Assembly (NCBI GenBank): GCA_018896315.1
Contig: JAHIMV010000120.1
Coordinates: 1-5,247 of the forward strand
DNA from: Patescibacteria group bacterium
GTDB taxonomy: Bacteria > Patescibacteriota > Patescibacteriia > UBA2591 > UBA6264
Direction: 5' to 3'
DNA: 5,247 nucleotides
Part shown: positions 1-4,376 of the stretch, piece after piece
Layout: the number at the start of each line of letters is the position of its first letter
How positions within the stretch are numbered: the first letter of the stretch is position 1
Made by a program: the position numbers and the translations under genes
Notes under the pieces: generated by a model
The model's database searches: none
Told to the model about the DNA's origin: nothing
Seen by the model: the letters and a program-made list of their open reading frames with translations, nothing else

Positions 1-20
1 AAAGTTTTTCAAAATTCGGC

Positions 21-53
21 GTTCGGATTTTCGCTAAAAAAAGTTCGGATTTT
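21..53. repeat. Direct repeat of an 11-mer in the leader region
   Basis: GTTCGGATTTT occurs at 21-31 and again at 43-53, exactly 22 bp apart, flanked by two copies of TTCAAAAT (8-15 and 55-62). The rest of 1-162 has no convincing gene on either strand and no clear sigma70 promoter. The repeat may be the edge of a larger intergenic repeat cut by the window start, or a pair of operator half-sites. Only the repetition itself is certain. Confidence 0.6.
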
Positions 54-97
54 GTTCAAAATAGGTTTAAGTTTCGTTCAGTAATGGCGATATCAAC

Positions 98-115
98 TAT
101 TAATAATTATTAATA
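98..115. repeat. 18-bp perfect AT-only palindrome upstream of the MFS gene
   Basis: The sequence TATTAATAATTATTAATA equals its own reverse complement and ends 47 bp before the MFS start codon. It could be a dimeric regulator site or simply low-complexity DNA, since AT-only palindromes arise easily in DNA of this composition. Confidence 0.5.
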
Positions 116-162
116 ATGGCTAAATTAAAATTCAGTCAGCTTGATTTTAAATAATAAATATT

Positions 163-1323
163 ATGTTCCGATTTTTCCGTTTATCTCCTCCGCTAAAGCT
201 ATCTCGTGATTTTAAGATTCTTTGTTTATACCAAACTATTGTTGCTTTGGCCAATGGAATGATGGGCTTGTTTTTGCCTATTTTTTTATTTCAACAGTTT
301 AATTCTTCAATTTATTTAGTAATTATTTTTTATTTAATTGGCCACTTTCTTTATTCTCTTTTGGTTCCTTTTGGAGCAATGATGATGAATAAAATTGGAC
401 TAAGAAGAACAATGCTTATTGGCCGAGCGATGTGTATTCCTTTTTATGTTTTTCTTTATTTTTTACATAACGATCCTTTACTTTTTGCTGTTTTGGCTAA
501 TGTTGTTTTATTATTTTTCCGCTTATTTTATTGGGTTCCTTATCATGTTGATTTTGTCAGTTTTACAGACGGTAAACATAGGGGCAGGCAAATGTCTTAT
601 TTAGCAGTTTTAGGTTATTTAGTTGGTATCGGTGGGCCATTATTGGCAGGGATATTGTTGAGCCAGTTTAGTTTTAGTCCTTTGTTTATTATCGTGATTT
701 TAATCAACGCCTTGTCTCTTATTCCTTTGGGTAAATTAACCGAGGCCAAGGCTAAATTTGAATTTTCTTATAAACAAACATTTAAAGAATTATTTAAAAA
801 AGGCAATCGTCGCTTAAATTTGGCTTGTTTTGCTGATGGAGCTCAGACAATGGTCGGGGTAATGATTTGGCCAATTTTTATTTATCAGATTTTAGAACAT
901 GAATACATGGCTGTGGGCGCAGTAACCTCTTTAATTATTATCGGGACTATTCTTTTTCAGTTAGTAATAGGAAAATATACTGATGAATATCCTAAAAGAA
1001 AATTAATGCGTATTGGTTCTTCATTTTATGCTTTGGGTTGGCTAGCCAAAGCCTTTGTTGCCACTGCTTTTCAGGTTTTTGTTGTCGGGGCTTTTCATAG
1101 TCTAATGGCCATTATTTTGCGTACTCCTTTTGATGCTTTGCGTTATGAACAGATTGGTAACACTGGTTCGTATGTTGATGAATATACGGTTTTAAGAGAA
1201 ATGAGCATAAATATGGGCTGGGTTTTAATGGGACTTTTGTTAATAGTTTTAATTGGATTAGTTGGTTTGCAAATAGCCTTTTTAATTGCAGCTGGCTTTA
1301 GTTTATTAGTTAATCTGCTATAA
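163..1323 (+). CDS. Major facilitator superfamily (MFS) transporter, 12 TM helices
   Basis: This encodes a 386-residue inner-membrane carrier, the usual length for a minimal MFS protein. The substrate cannot be read from the sequence. Hydrophobic helices fall at about 22-42, 50-70, 84-100, 104-125, 145-166, 170-190, 221-242, 249-271, 282-301, 303-320, 345-365 and 367-385, with a charged cytoplasmic loop at 191-218, giving the expected 6+6 arrangement. Loop 2-3 carries a motif-A-like GAMMMNKIGLRR (71-82), and loop 8-9 carries its counterpart GKYTDEYPKRK (270-280). A conserved-looking polar block, FTDGKHRGRQMS (134-145), precedes helix 5. The ATG at 163 is chosen because the basic N-terminus leads straight into helix 1. 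No Shine-Dalgarno sequence precedes it. The gene ends in TAA immediately before a small GC hairpin. It is probably a single-gene unit, because the next gene has its own promoter. Fold assignment is strong; the transported compound (drug, sugar or other) is unknown. Confidence 0.9.
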   Translation: MFRFFRLSPPLKLSRDFKILCLYQTIVALANGMMGLFLPIFLFQQFNSSIYLVIIFYLIGHFLYSLLVPFGAMMMNKIGLRRTMLIGRAMCIPFYVFLYFLHNDPLLFAVLANVVLLFFRLFYWVPYHVDFVSFTDGKHRGRQMSYLAVLGYLVGIGGPLLAGILLSQFSFSPLFIIVILINALSLIPLGKLTEAKAKFEFSYKQTFKELFKKGNRRLNLACFADGAQTMVGVMIWPIFIYQILEHEYMAVGAVTSLIIIGTILFQLVIGKYTDEYPKRKLMRIGSSFYALGWLAKAFVATAFQVFVVGAFHSLMAIILRTPFDALRYEQIGNTGSYVDEYTVLREMSINMGWVLMGLLLIVLIGLVGLQIAFLIAAGFSLLVNLL

Positions 1324-1324
1324 C

Positions 1325-1337
1325 CGCACTCCGTGCG
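1325..1337. repeat. Short GC hairpin just after the MFS stop codon
   Basis: CGCAC-TCC-GTGCG is a perfect 5-bp stem with a 3-base loop, starting two bases after the TAA. It is followed by six A residues rather than T residues, so it is not a canonical intrinsic terminator for the + strand. There is no T tract on the minus-strand side either. It may stabilise the mRNA 3' end or be one of the small GC palindromes scattered through this genome (compare 3315-3343). Confidence 0.6.
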
Positions 1338-1345
1338 AAAAAAGT

Positions 1346-1354
1346 TTATCCACA
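1346..1354. promoter_or_regulatory. Perfect DnaA-box 9-mer (TTATCCACA)
   Basis: The nine bases match the DnaA-box consensus exactly and lie 8 bp upstream of the proposed -35 hexamer of the ATPase gene. It is a single box with no DnaA or DnaN gene and no box cluster nearby, so an origin is not supported. A regulatory DnaA site or chance occurrence are both possible. Confidence 0.4.
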
Positions 1355-1362
1355 AAAACACA

Positions 1363-1391
1363 TTGCTTTATTATACTGTTTTGTCTATACT
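1363..1391 (+). promoter_or_regulatory. Sigma70-type promoter for the AAA ATPase gene
   Basis: The -35 candidate TTGCTT (1363-1368) and the -10 candidate TATACT (1386-1391, 5/6 to consensus) are separated by exactly 17 bp. Transcription would start near 1398, giving a leader of about 30 nt before the ATG at 1427. A second TATACT at 1372-1377 has no matching -35. The -35 matches consensus only in its TTG, so support rests on the -10 and the spacing. Confidence 0.6.
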
Positions 1392-1426
1392 TAAAATATA
1401 TAAACAAAAGTAGAAAAGTTTTAATT

Positions 1427-2635
1427 ATGATTAAAAGTTATATAAAAAGAAAATATTATTTAGACAAAATAAAACCTTATATTAATAAAGACGTTATTAA
1501 GGTTATTGTAGGACAGAGAAGAGTAGGGAAAAGTTATTTTCTTTATCAAATAATGGATATTATTAAATATATCAATCACAGAAATTGTCATATTATTTAT
1601 ATTAATAAAGAACTACATAAATTTGACAATATTAAAAACTATAAAGATCTTATAACTTTTGTTAAAAAAGAATCAAAAGGCAGAAAAAAATCTTATATTT
1701 TTATTGACGAGATTCAAGAAATTGAACATTTTGAAAAAGCCTTGAGAGATCTGAATGCCAATGGCGGATATGATATTTATTGTACAGGAAGCAACGCCAA
1801 TATGTTTTCACAAGAATTAGCCACTTATTTAGGCGGTCGTTATGTGGAAATAGAAATTTACAGTTTATCTTATTCTGAATTTTTACTTTTTCATAAATTA
1901 AAAAACAGTCAAGAATCTCTTTTAAAGTATATTAAATATGGCGGTTTGCCATATTTAATTAATCTAAAATTAGATGACGATATTGTCTATGATTATTTAG
2001 AAAATATTTATAATACTATTCTTTTTAAAGATATAGTTAGTCGCCATAACATTCGCAATATTACCTTTTTAAAGAATTTAGTGGAATATTTAGCTGACAA
2101 TACTGGTAGTTTGGTATCGGCTAACAGGATTAGTGATTTTCTTAAATCACAAAAAATAAATATTTCCCCTAATATTGTTTTAGATTATTTATCTTATTTG
2201 ATTCAATCTTTTTTTATTTTCAAGGTTCGCCGTTCAGATATTCAGGGCAAGAAAATTTTTGAAATTAATGAAAAATATTATTTTGAGGACTTAGGGTTAA
2301 GACACGCTGTTGTGGGGTATAGGCAAATAGACATCAATAAAATATTGGAAAATTTGGTTTTTTTACATCTTAAAATTTTTGGTTATAAAGTAACAGTAGG
2401 ACAATTAAACGGTAGAGAAATTGATTTTGTATGTGAAAGAACTGGAAAAAAATTGTATATACAAGTAGCTTATTTAATAACAAATAAAAAAATACAAGAA
2501 AGGGAATTTGGTAATTTATTGGCTATTAAAGACAATTATCCCAAGATAGTAGTTTCTATGGATCAAGTAGCCGGAGGAGAATATAAAGGAGTAGAACATG
2601 TTAAAATAATAGATTTTCTAAGTAAAGAAATATAA
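1427..2635 (+). CDS. AAA_14 / DUF4143-type ATPase
   Basis: This encodes a 402-residue protein, typical length for the family of P-loop ATPases with a C-terminal DUF4143 domain. Walker A is GQRRVGKS (29-36). Walker B is IFIDE (91-95), followed by IQEIEHFEKALRDL. A sensor-1-like CTGSNANMFS lies at 119-128, and the arginine-containing GGRYVEIEIYSLSYSEF block at 136-152 is characteristic. A winged-helix-like middle region spans about 215-270. The C-terminus holds a degenerate PD-(D/E)XK-like core: E308, then GREIDFV with D333, then YIQVAY (344-349), where Gln stands at the usual Glu position, as is common in this family. The ATG at 1427 lies about 30 nt after a good promoter, with only a weak AGAAAAG upstream. 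These ATPases are widespread in small-genome bacteria and archaea, and their cellular role is not established; a DNA-related or mobile-element-linked role is often suspected. It appears intact. Codons are strongly A/T-biased, with more Lys/Ile/Asn than its neighbours, compatible with acquisition by transfer. Confidence 0.92.
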   Translation: MIKSYIKRKYYLDKIKPYINKDVIKVIVGQRRVGKSYFLYQIMDIIKYINHRNCHIIYINKELHKFDNIKNYKDLITFVKKESKGRKKSYIFIDEIQEIEHFEKALRDLNANGGYDIYCTGSNANMFSQELATYLGGRYVEIEIYSLSYSEFLLFHKLKNSQESLLKYIKYGGLPYLINLKLDDDIVYDYLENIYNTILFKDIVSRHNIRNITFLKNLVEYLADNTGSLVSANRISDFLKSQKINISPNIVLDYLSYLIQSFFIFKVRRSDIQGKKIFEINEKYYFEDLGLRHAVVGYRQIDINKILENLVFLHLKIFGYKVTVGQLNGREIDFVCERTGKKLYIQVAYLITNKKIQEREFGNLLAIKDNYPKIVVSMDQVAGGEYKGVEHVKIIDFLSKEI

Positions 2636-2642
2636 TTTTTAG

Positions 2643-2671
2643 CCGCCAGAATTATTGCGGATGTATTTTTT
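2643..2671 (+). terminator. Weak terminator-like hairpin after the ATPase gene
   Basis: CCGC (2643-2646) can pair with GCGG (2657-2660) around a 10-nt loop, and a run of six T residues follows at 2666-2671. The stem is only 4 bp and five bases separate it from the T run, so this is a marginal candidate. Its position, a few bases after the TAA at 2633-2635, is its main support. Confidence 0.25.
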
Positions 2672-2683
2672 CAAAAAAAGTAA

Positions 2684-2689
2684 TATAAT
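2684..2689 (+). promoter_or_regulatory. Perfect -10 hexamer (TATAAT) without a good -35
   Basis: TATAAT lies just before the repeat block that precedes the small hypothetical gene. The region 16-18 bp upstream has no TTGACA-like hexamer, and TTGCGG at 2656-2661 is 22 bp away, too far. If used, the mRNA would carry about 130 nt of repeats ahead of the ATG at 2826. Confidence 0.25.
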
Positions 2690-2690
2690 T

Positions 2691-2825
2691 CGAATCTACG
2701 AATGATATGCGAATACCGCGAATTGCGAATAATGCGAATAAAATTCTATTAGTAATTTGTAGATTAGCATTAGATTTGTAGATTAGCATTAGATTTGTAG
2801 ATTAGCATTATTAAGCGAAGCGACT
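2691..2825. mobile_element. Repeat-built spacer, possible ORF-less relic of the GxxExxY cassette
   Basis: The left part iterates GCGAAT (2709-2714, 2718-2723, 2725-2730, 2734-2739) and includes AATCTACGAAT at 2693-2703. The right part contains three copies of ATTTGTAGATT (2755-2765, 2774-2784, 2793-2803), whose reverse complement matches that left segment in 10 of 11 bases, so the block has inverted-repeat ends. The same vocabulary appears in the ends of the cassette at 3921-4376: GCGAATAAAA occurs in both left arms, and ATTCGTAATTAGC in the cassette's right arm resembles ATTTGTAGATTAGC here. AAGCGAAGCGAC (2813-2824) echoes the cassette terminus AAGCGAC. I infer a MITE-like or decayed derivative lacking the gene. 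It could instead be an independent intergenic repeat family. Confidence 0.4.
2755..2811. repeat. Three tandem copies of a 19-bp unit
   Basis: The unit ATTTGTAGATTAGCATTAG occurs at 2755-2773 and 2774-2792 identically, and at 2793-2811 with only the last base changed. There are no spacers between copies, so it is a true tandem array and not a CRISPR. Near-identity suggests recent slippage or duplication; copy number could vary between strains. Confidence 0.95.
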
Positions 2826-3170
2826 ATGAATCCAGGTAAATGGGAAAATTTAATCTTTTTAGCTGAGGAAAAATTTGGCATTGATAAAAAATACAAAGAA
2901 GATTTTGAAGTGACTGAACTCTCTACTGGTCAAAAAATCATGGGTCAAAGACAAATAGTTGAATTTGAAAGTCCTTTGGGACGGATAAAATTAGAAAAGA
3001 ATTCGCGGCCAAAAGTCATTGATAAGAAAGTCTTGCACACTAAAAGAATTGGTGGGAGAGTGGCTATAGATTTTGTTTATTCAGACGAGGAAAAGGTAGA
3101 GGAATTAAAGATCTACAAGGAGAACGCAGACGGGGGATGGGAAGAACTGTCAGGGTTAGAAGCACTGTAG
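2826..3170 (+). CDS. Small hypothetical protein of a CPR-like conserved type
   Basis: This encodes a 114-residue soluble protein with no signal peptide or membrane helix. The N-terminal 25-30 residues look helical and charged. They are followed by a beta-rich core: VEFESPLGRIKLEKNSRPKV (45-64), VIDKKVLHTKRIGGRVA (64-80), FVYSDEE (83-89), and a closing strand with W105 and E106-E107. The pattern of 'PLGRIKLE', then 'RPKVIDKK', then 'RIG', then 'YS-E', then a terminal aromatic/acidic segment resembles a small protein I associate with Patescibacteria genomes, for which I know no function. This family recall is from memory and unchecked. No metal site, catalytic motif or DNA-binding motif is evident. 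The ATG at 2826 is used because upstream DNA is repetitive. There is no Shine-Dalgarno sequence; the bases before it are AAGCGAAGCGACT. The stop is TAG at 3168-3170. Confidence 0.75.
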   Translation: MNPGKWENLIFLAEEKFGIDKKYKEDFEVTELSTGQKIMGQRQIVEFESPLGRIKLEKNSRPKVIDKKVLHTKRIGGRVAIDFVYSDEEKVEELKIYKENADGGWEELSGLEAL

Positions 3171-3173
3171 GTC

Positions 3174-3194
3174 TGTTGCAATCCGATTGCAACA
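3174..3194. repeat. Perfect palindrome with 10-bp arms and a 1-base centre
   Basis: TGTTGCAATC (3174-3183) and GATTGCAACA (3185-3194) are exact reverse complements around a single C, starting three bases after the stop codon at 3168-3170. There is no T tract, so it is not a standard terminator. The one-base centre favours a dimeric protein-binding site or a dispersed palindromic repeat, although RNA could still form a stem with a wider loop. Confidence 0.85.
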
Positions 3195-3215
3195 ATATGC
3201 ATGTTCTAATAAAAT

Positions 3216-3239
3216 CCCAATCCCCAAGTACCCAATCCC
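3216..3239 (-). other. Putative G-quadruplex motif on the minus strand
   Basis: On the + strand four C runs occur in order: 3216-3218, 3222-3225, 3231-3233 and 3237-3239, separated by 3, 5 and 3 bases. The minus strand therefore reads GGG-ATT-GGG-TACTT-GGGG-ATT-GGG, meeting the usual G3+N1-7 rule. CCCAATCCC is present twice as a direct repeat (3216-3224 and 3231-3239). It lies 13 bp before the membrane-protein ATG, in otherwise AT-rich DNA, on the template strand for that gene. Confidence 0.6.
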
Positions 3240-3252
3240 TAACTATATTTTT

Positions 3253-3975
3253 ATGAATAAGCTATACATTTATTTGCCAATTATTTTTTGTTTAGTCTTA
3301 TTTTTTGTTTTTTTCGCCCAAGGCGGACCCGCCTCTGGCGGGCATTCCATTTTGCTTAATATAATAATTGGCTACAGTCTTATTATAATATTATCATTGG
3401 TCAGTGGAATCATTTTAATTAAAGGGAAAATTAAAAAGCGTTGGCCAATTTTATTACAAATAATGGTTCTTTCTGCTAGCGCTTTAGTTTTTTTCCTTTT
3501 TTTAAATGGTATTTTTTGGCAAATTGTTTTTGTCTTGTTTTTTTCAGGCGCTTCAAGTTTTTTTCTTTTCCACATTTGGCAATTTTTTTATCAGCCTCGC
3601 CTTTGTCAGCCTGAGGCATTAGAAAGAATGAGTTTTTGGCTGAATTTTGTTATTATTTACTGGGTTTTGGTTGGTTTGGGTATGACCTTGGGATTAGAGC
3701 CTTTAAAAGGATTATTTTTTCTAAGCCTGATTTTAGTTTTTGTCTTGTTTTTTTGGATGGCTTATTATCTCAATTTTATTAAAGGTGATGATTTTAAGCT
3801 GATAAAAATAGATTCGTTAATTATTACTTTAGTTTTAACTGAAATTTATTTAGCAATTAATTTTTTGCCTCTGGGCGTTTATTTTAACGCCTTGATAATT
3901 TCTATTTTATATAGTATAATAAGCGACACTAATACGCTAATTCACACGAATGACGCGAATAAAACCTACAGTTGA
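3253..3975 (+). CDS. Polytopic membrane protein, unknown function, C-terminus altered by the downstream element
   Basis: This encodes 240 residues from ATG 3253. A TTG at 3187 would add 22 residues translated from spacer repeats and is rejected. Hydrophobic helices fall at about 5-22, 33-57, 66-86, 88-112, 128-147, 153-175, 187-204 and 206-223. Short charged loops include KGKIKKRW (57-64), YQPRLCQPEALERM (113-126) and KGDDFKLIKID (177-187). No catalytic or transport motif was recognised; it may be a CPR-lineage membrane protein. Two oddities stand out. Residues 22-30 (AQGGPASGG) come from a GC-rich palindromic repeat between helices 1 and 2. The last 17 or so residues (SDTNTLIHTNDANKTYS) are hydrophilic and encoded by the left inverted repeat and the first codons of the GxxExxY cassette, so the native protein probably ended at or near ILYSII (218-223). 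The 3' end overlaps the GxxExxY gene by 26 nt in another frame. No Shine-Dalgarno sequence is visible. Confidence 0.75.
   Translation: MNKLYIYLPIIFCLVLFFVFFAQGGPASGGHSILLNIIIGYSLIIILSLVSGIILIKGKIKKRWPILLQIMVLSASALVFFLFLNGIFWQIVFVLFFSGASSFFLFHIWQFFYQPRLCQPEALERMSFWLNFVIIYWVLVGLGMTLGLEPLKGLFFLSLILVFVLFFWMAYYLNFIKGDDFKLIKIDSLIITLVLTEIYLAINFLPLGVYFNALIISILYSIISDTNTLIHTNDANKTYS
3315..3343. repeat. GC-rich palindromic mini-repeat inside a coding region
   Basis: The segment can form two adjacent hairpins: CGCC-CAA-GGCG (3315-3325) and CCCGCC-TCT-GGCGGG (3328-3342). It is about 83 % G+C (24 of 29), against surrounding DNA that is mostly A/T. It is read in frame, coding a Gly/Ala/Pro/Ser linker at residues 22-30 of the membrane protein. 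It resembles the behaviour of protein-coding palindromic elements such as those of Rickettsia. Whether it belongs to a dispersed family needs the rest of the genome. Confidence 0.7.
3892..3920 (+). promoter_or_regulatory. Near-consensus sigma70 promoter driving the GxxExxY gene
   Basis: TTGATA (3892-3897, 5/6 to TTGACA) and TATAAT (3915-3920, 6/6) are separated by exactly 17 bp. It is the best promoter in the window. It lies inside the 3' end of the membrane-protein gene, and the -10 ends on the base before the left inverted repeat. Transcription should start near 3927, giving a leader of about 23 nt before the ATG at 3950. It probably also feeds the HtrA-like gene downstream. Confidence 0.7.
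3921..3960 (+). repeat. Left terminal inverted repeat of the cassette
   Basis: It begins AAGCGACACTAAT and continues through ACGAAT and GCGAAT units. It contains the GxxExxY start codon (3950), encodes hydrophilic C-terminal codons of the membrane protein in another frame, and holds the predicted transcription start. Confidence 0.7.
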
Positions 3976-4345
3976 ACTTATTTATCCAAACTTATCGTAT
4001 AAGTTAACAGGAATTTTTTATAAAATTCATAATAATTTGGGACGATTTTATAGAGAAAGGCATTATGCTGATGAGATTGAGAGATTATTTAAAGATAATA
4101 AACTTAGTTACAAAAGAGAATTTGAGCTTTCTAAATTAGATAAGAATAATATTAAAGGCAATAGAGTTGATTTTGTAGTAGAAGATAAAATTATAGTAGA
4201 TATAAAAGCTAAAAAATTCATAACCAAAGAAGATTATTATCAGATGTTAAGATATTTAAAAGTAGCGAATCTTAAACTTGGTTTGATTGTTAATTTTCGA
4301 AATACTTATTTAAAACCAAAGCGAATTGTTAATATTCATTCGTAA
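3950..4345 (+). CDS. GxxExxY family protein (PD-(D/E)XK nuclease-like fold)
   Basis: This encodes 131 residues, the usual size for GxxExxY proteins (PDDEXK_3 type). The N-terminus runs LIYPNLSYKLTGIFYKIHNNLG (10-31), with H27 in the conserved helix. The eponymous motif is in the variant form GRFYRERHYADEIE (31-44), with extra residues between the Gly and the Glu-x-x-Tyr. The nuclease-like core follows: E43, VDF with D74, then VDIKAK (83-88), where D84 and K86 fill the (D/E)-x-K positions, then DYYQMLRYLK with Q98, and the closing GLIVNFRNTYLKPKRI (111-126). The core residues look intact, but activity of the family is unproven. The ATG at 3950 lies inside the left inverted repeat and overlaps the membrane gene by 26 nt. 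The next residues, MTRIKPTVE, come partly from repeat DNA. The TAA (4343-4345) lies inside the right repeat. No Shine-Dalgarno sequence is present. A strong promoter lies about 30 nt upstream. Confidence 0.88.
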   Translation: MTRIKPTVELIYPNLSYKLTGIFYKIHNNLGRFYRERHYADEIERLFKDNKLSYKREFELSKLDKNNIKGNRVDFVVEDKIIVDIKAKKFITKEDYYQMLRYLKVANLKLGLIVNFRNTYLKPKRIVNIHS

Positions 4346-4376
4346 ATTCGCGTGTAATTCGTAATTAGCGTCGCTT
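4338..4376 (-). repeat. Right terminal inverted repeat of the cassette
   Basis: It ends ATTAGCGTCGCTT, the complement of the left terminus with one mismatch in 13. It contains the TAA of the GxxExxY gene and ends on the base before the HtrA-like ATG, so it forms the entire immediate 5' untranslated sequence of that gene. Confidence 0.7.

Larger units (their letters stand above)
3921..4376 (+). mobile_element. Inverted-repeat-bounded GxxExxY nuclease cassette (456 bp)
   Basis: A single gene (3950-4345) fills a segment bounded by imperfect inverted repeats at 3921-3960 and 4338-4376. The outermost 13 bases, AAGCGACACTAAT on the left and the complement of ATTAGCGTCGCTT on the right, match at 12 of 13. 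Inner parts match with small gaps and share ACG/CGAAT iterations. The left repeat overwrites the end of the membrane-protein gene and the right one touches the ATG of the next gene. No target duplication longer than an ambiguous AT is visible. GxxExxY proteins are PD-(D/E)XK-fold proteins of unknown role; whether the protein moves the element is unknown. Alternatives are a non-autonomous element carrying cargo, or a gene that spreads by recombination through flanking repeats. Confidence 0.55.

Noticed and set aside
419..604. Second + strand frame of 61 codons within the MFS gene
   Set aside because: It is an out-of-frame shadow of a hydrophobic region. The MFS frame contains the family motifs.
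1325..1343. Rho-independent terminator after the MFS gene
   Set aside because: The GC hairpin is followed by A residues on the + strand, and the minus-strand side lacks a T tract too.
1346..1354. Replication origin
   Set aside because: Only one DnaA box is present, with no dnaA/dnaN neighbours, no box cluster and no visible strand switch of genes.
1143..1361. Minus-strand open frame of 72 codons
   Set aside because: It is antisense to the 3' end of the MFS gene, with no recognisable protein features; it is a shadow frame.
2755..2811. CRISPR array
   Set aside because: The three 19-bp units are directly contiguous with no unique spacers, and no cas gene is present.
3187..3252. TTG start adding 22 residues to the membrane protein
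   Set aside because: The extra residues would be translated from the palindrome and the C-run tract. ATG 3253 leads directly into the first hydrophobic helix.
3372..3575. Minus-strand open frame of 67 codons
   Set aside because: It is antisense to the membrane protein; its Lys-rich composition mirrors the Phe/Leu codons of the real gene.
3973..3975. TGA recoded as glycine (as in Gracilibacteria/SR1)
   Set aside because: All long frames are closed without internal TGA codons, and reading through this TGA is not needed for any family match; the standard code fits.
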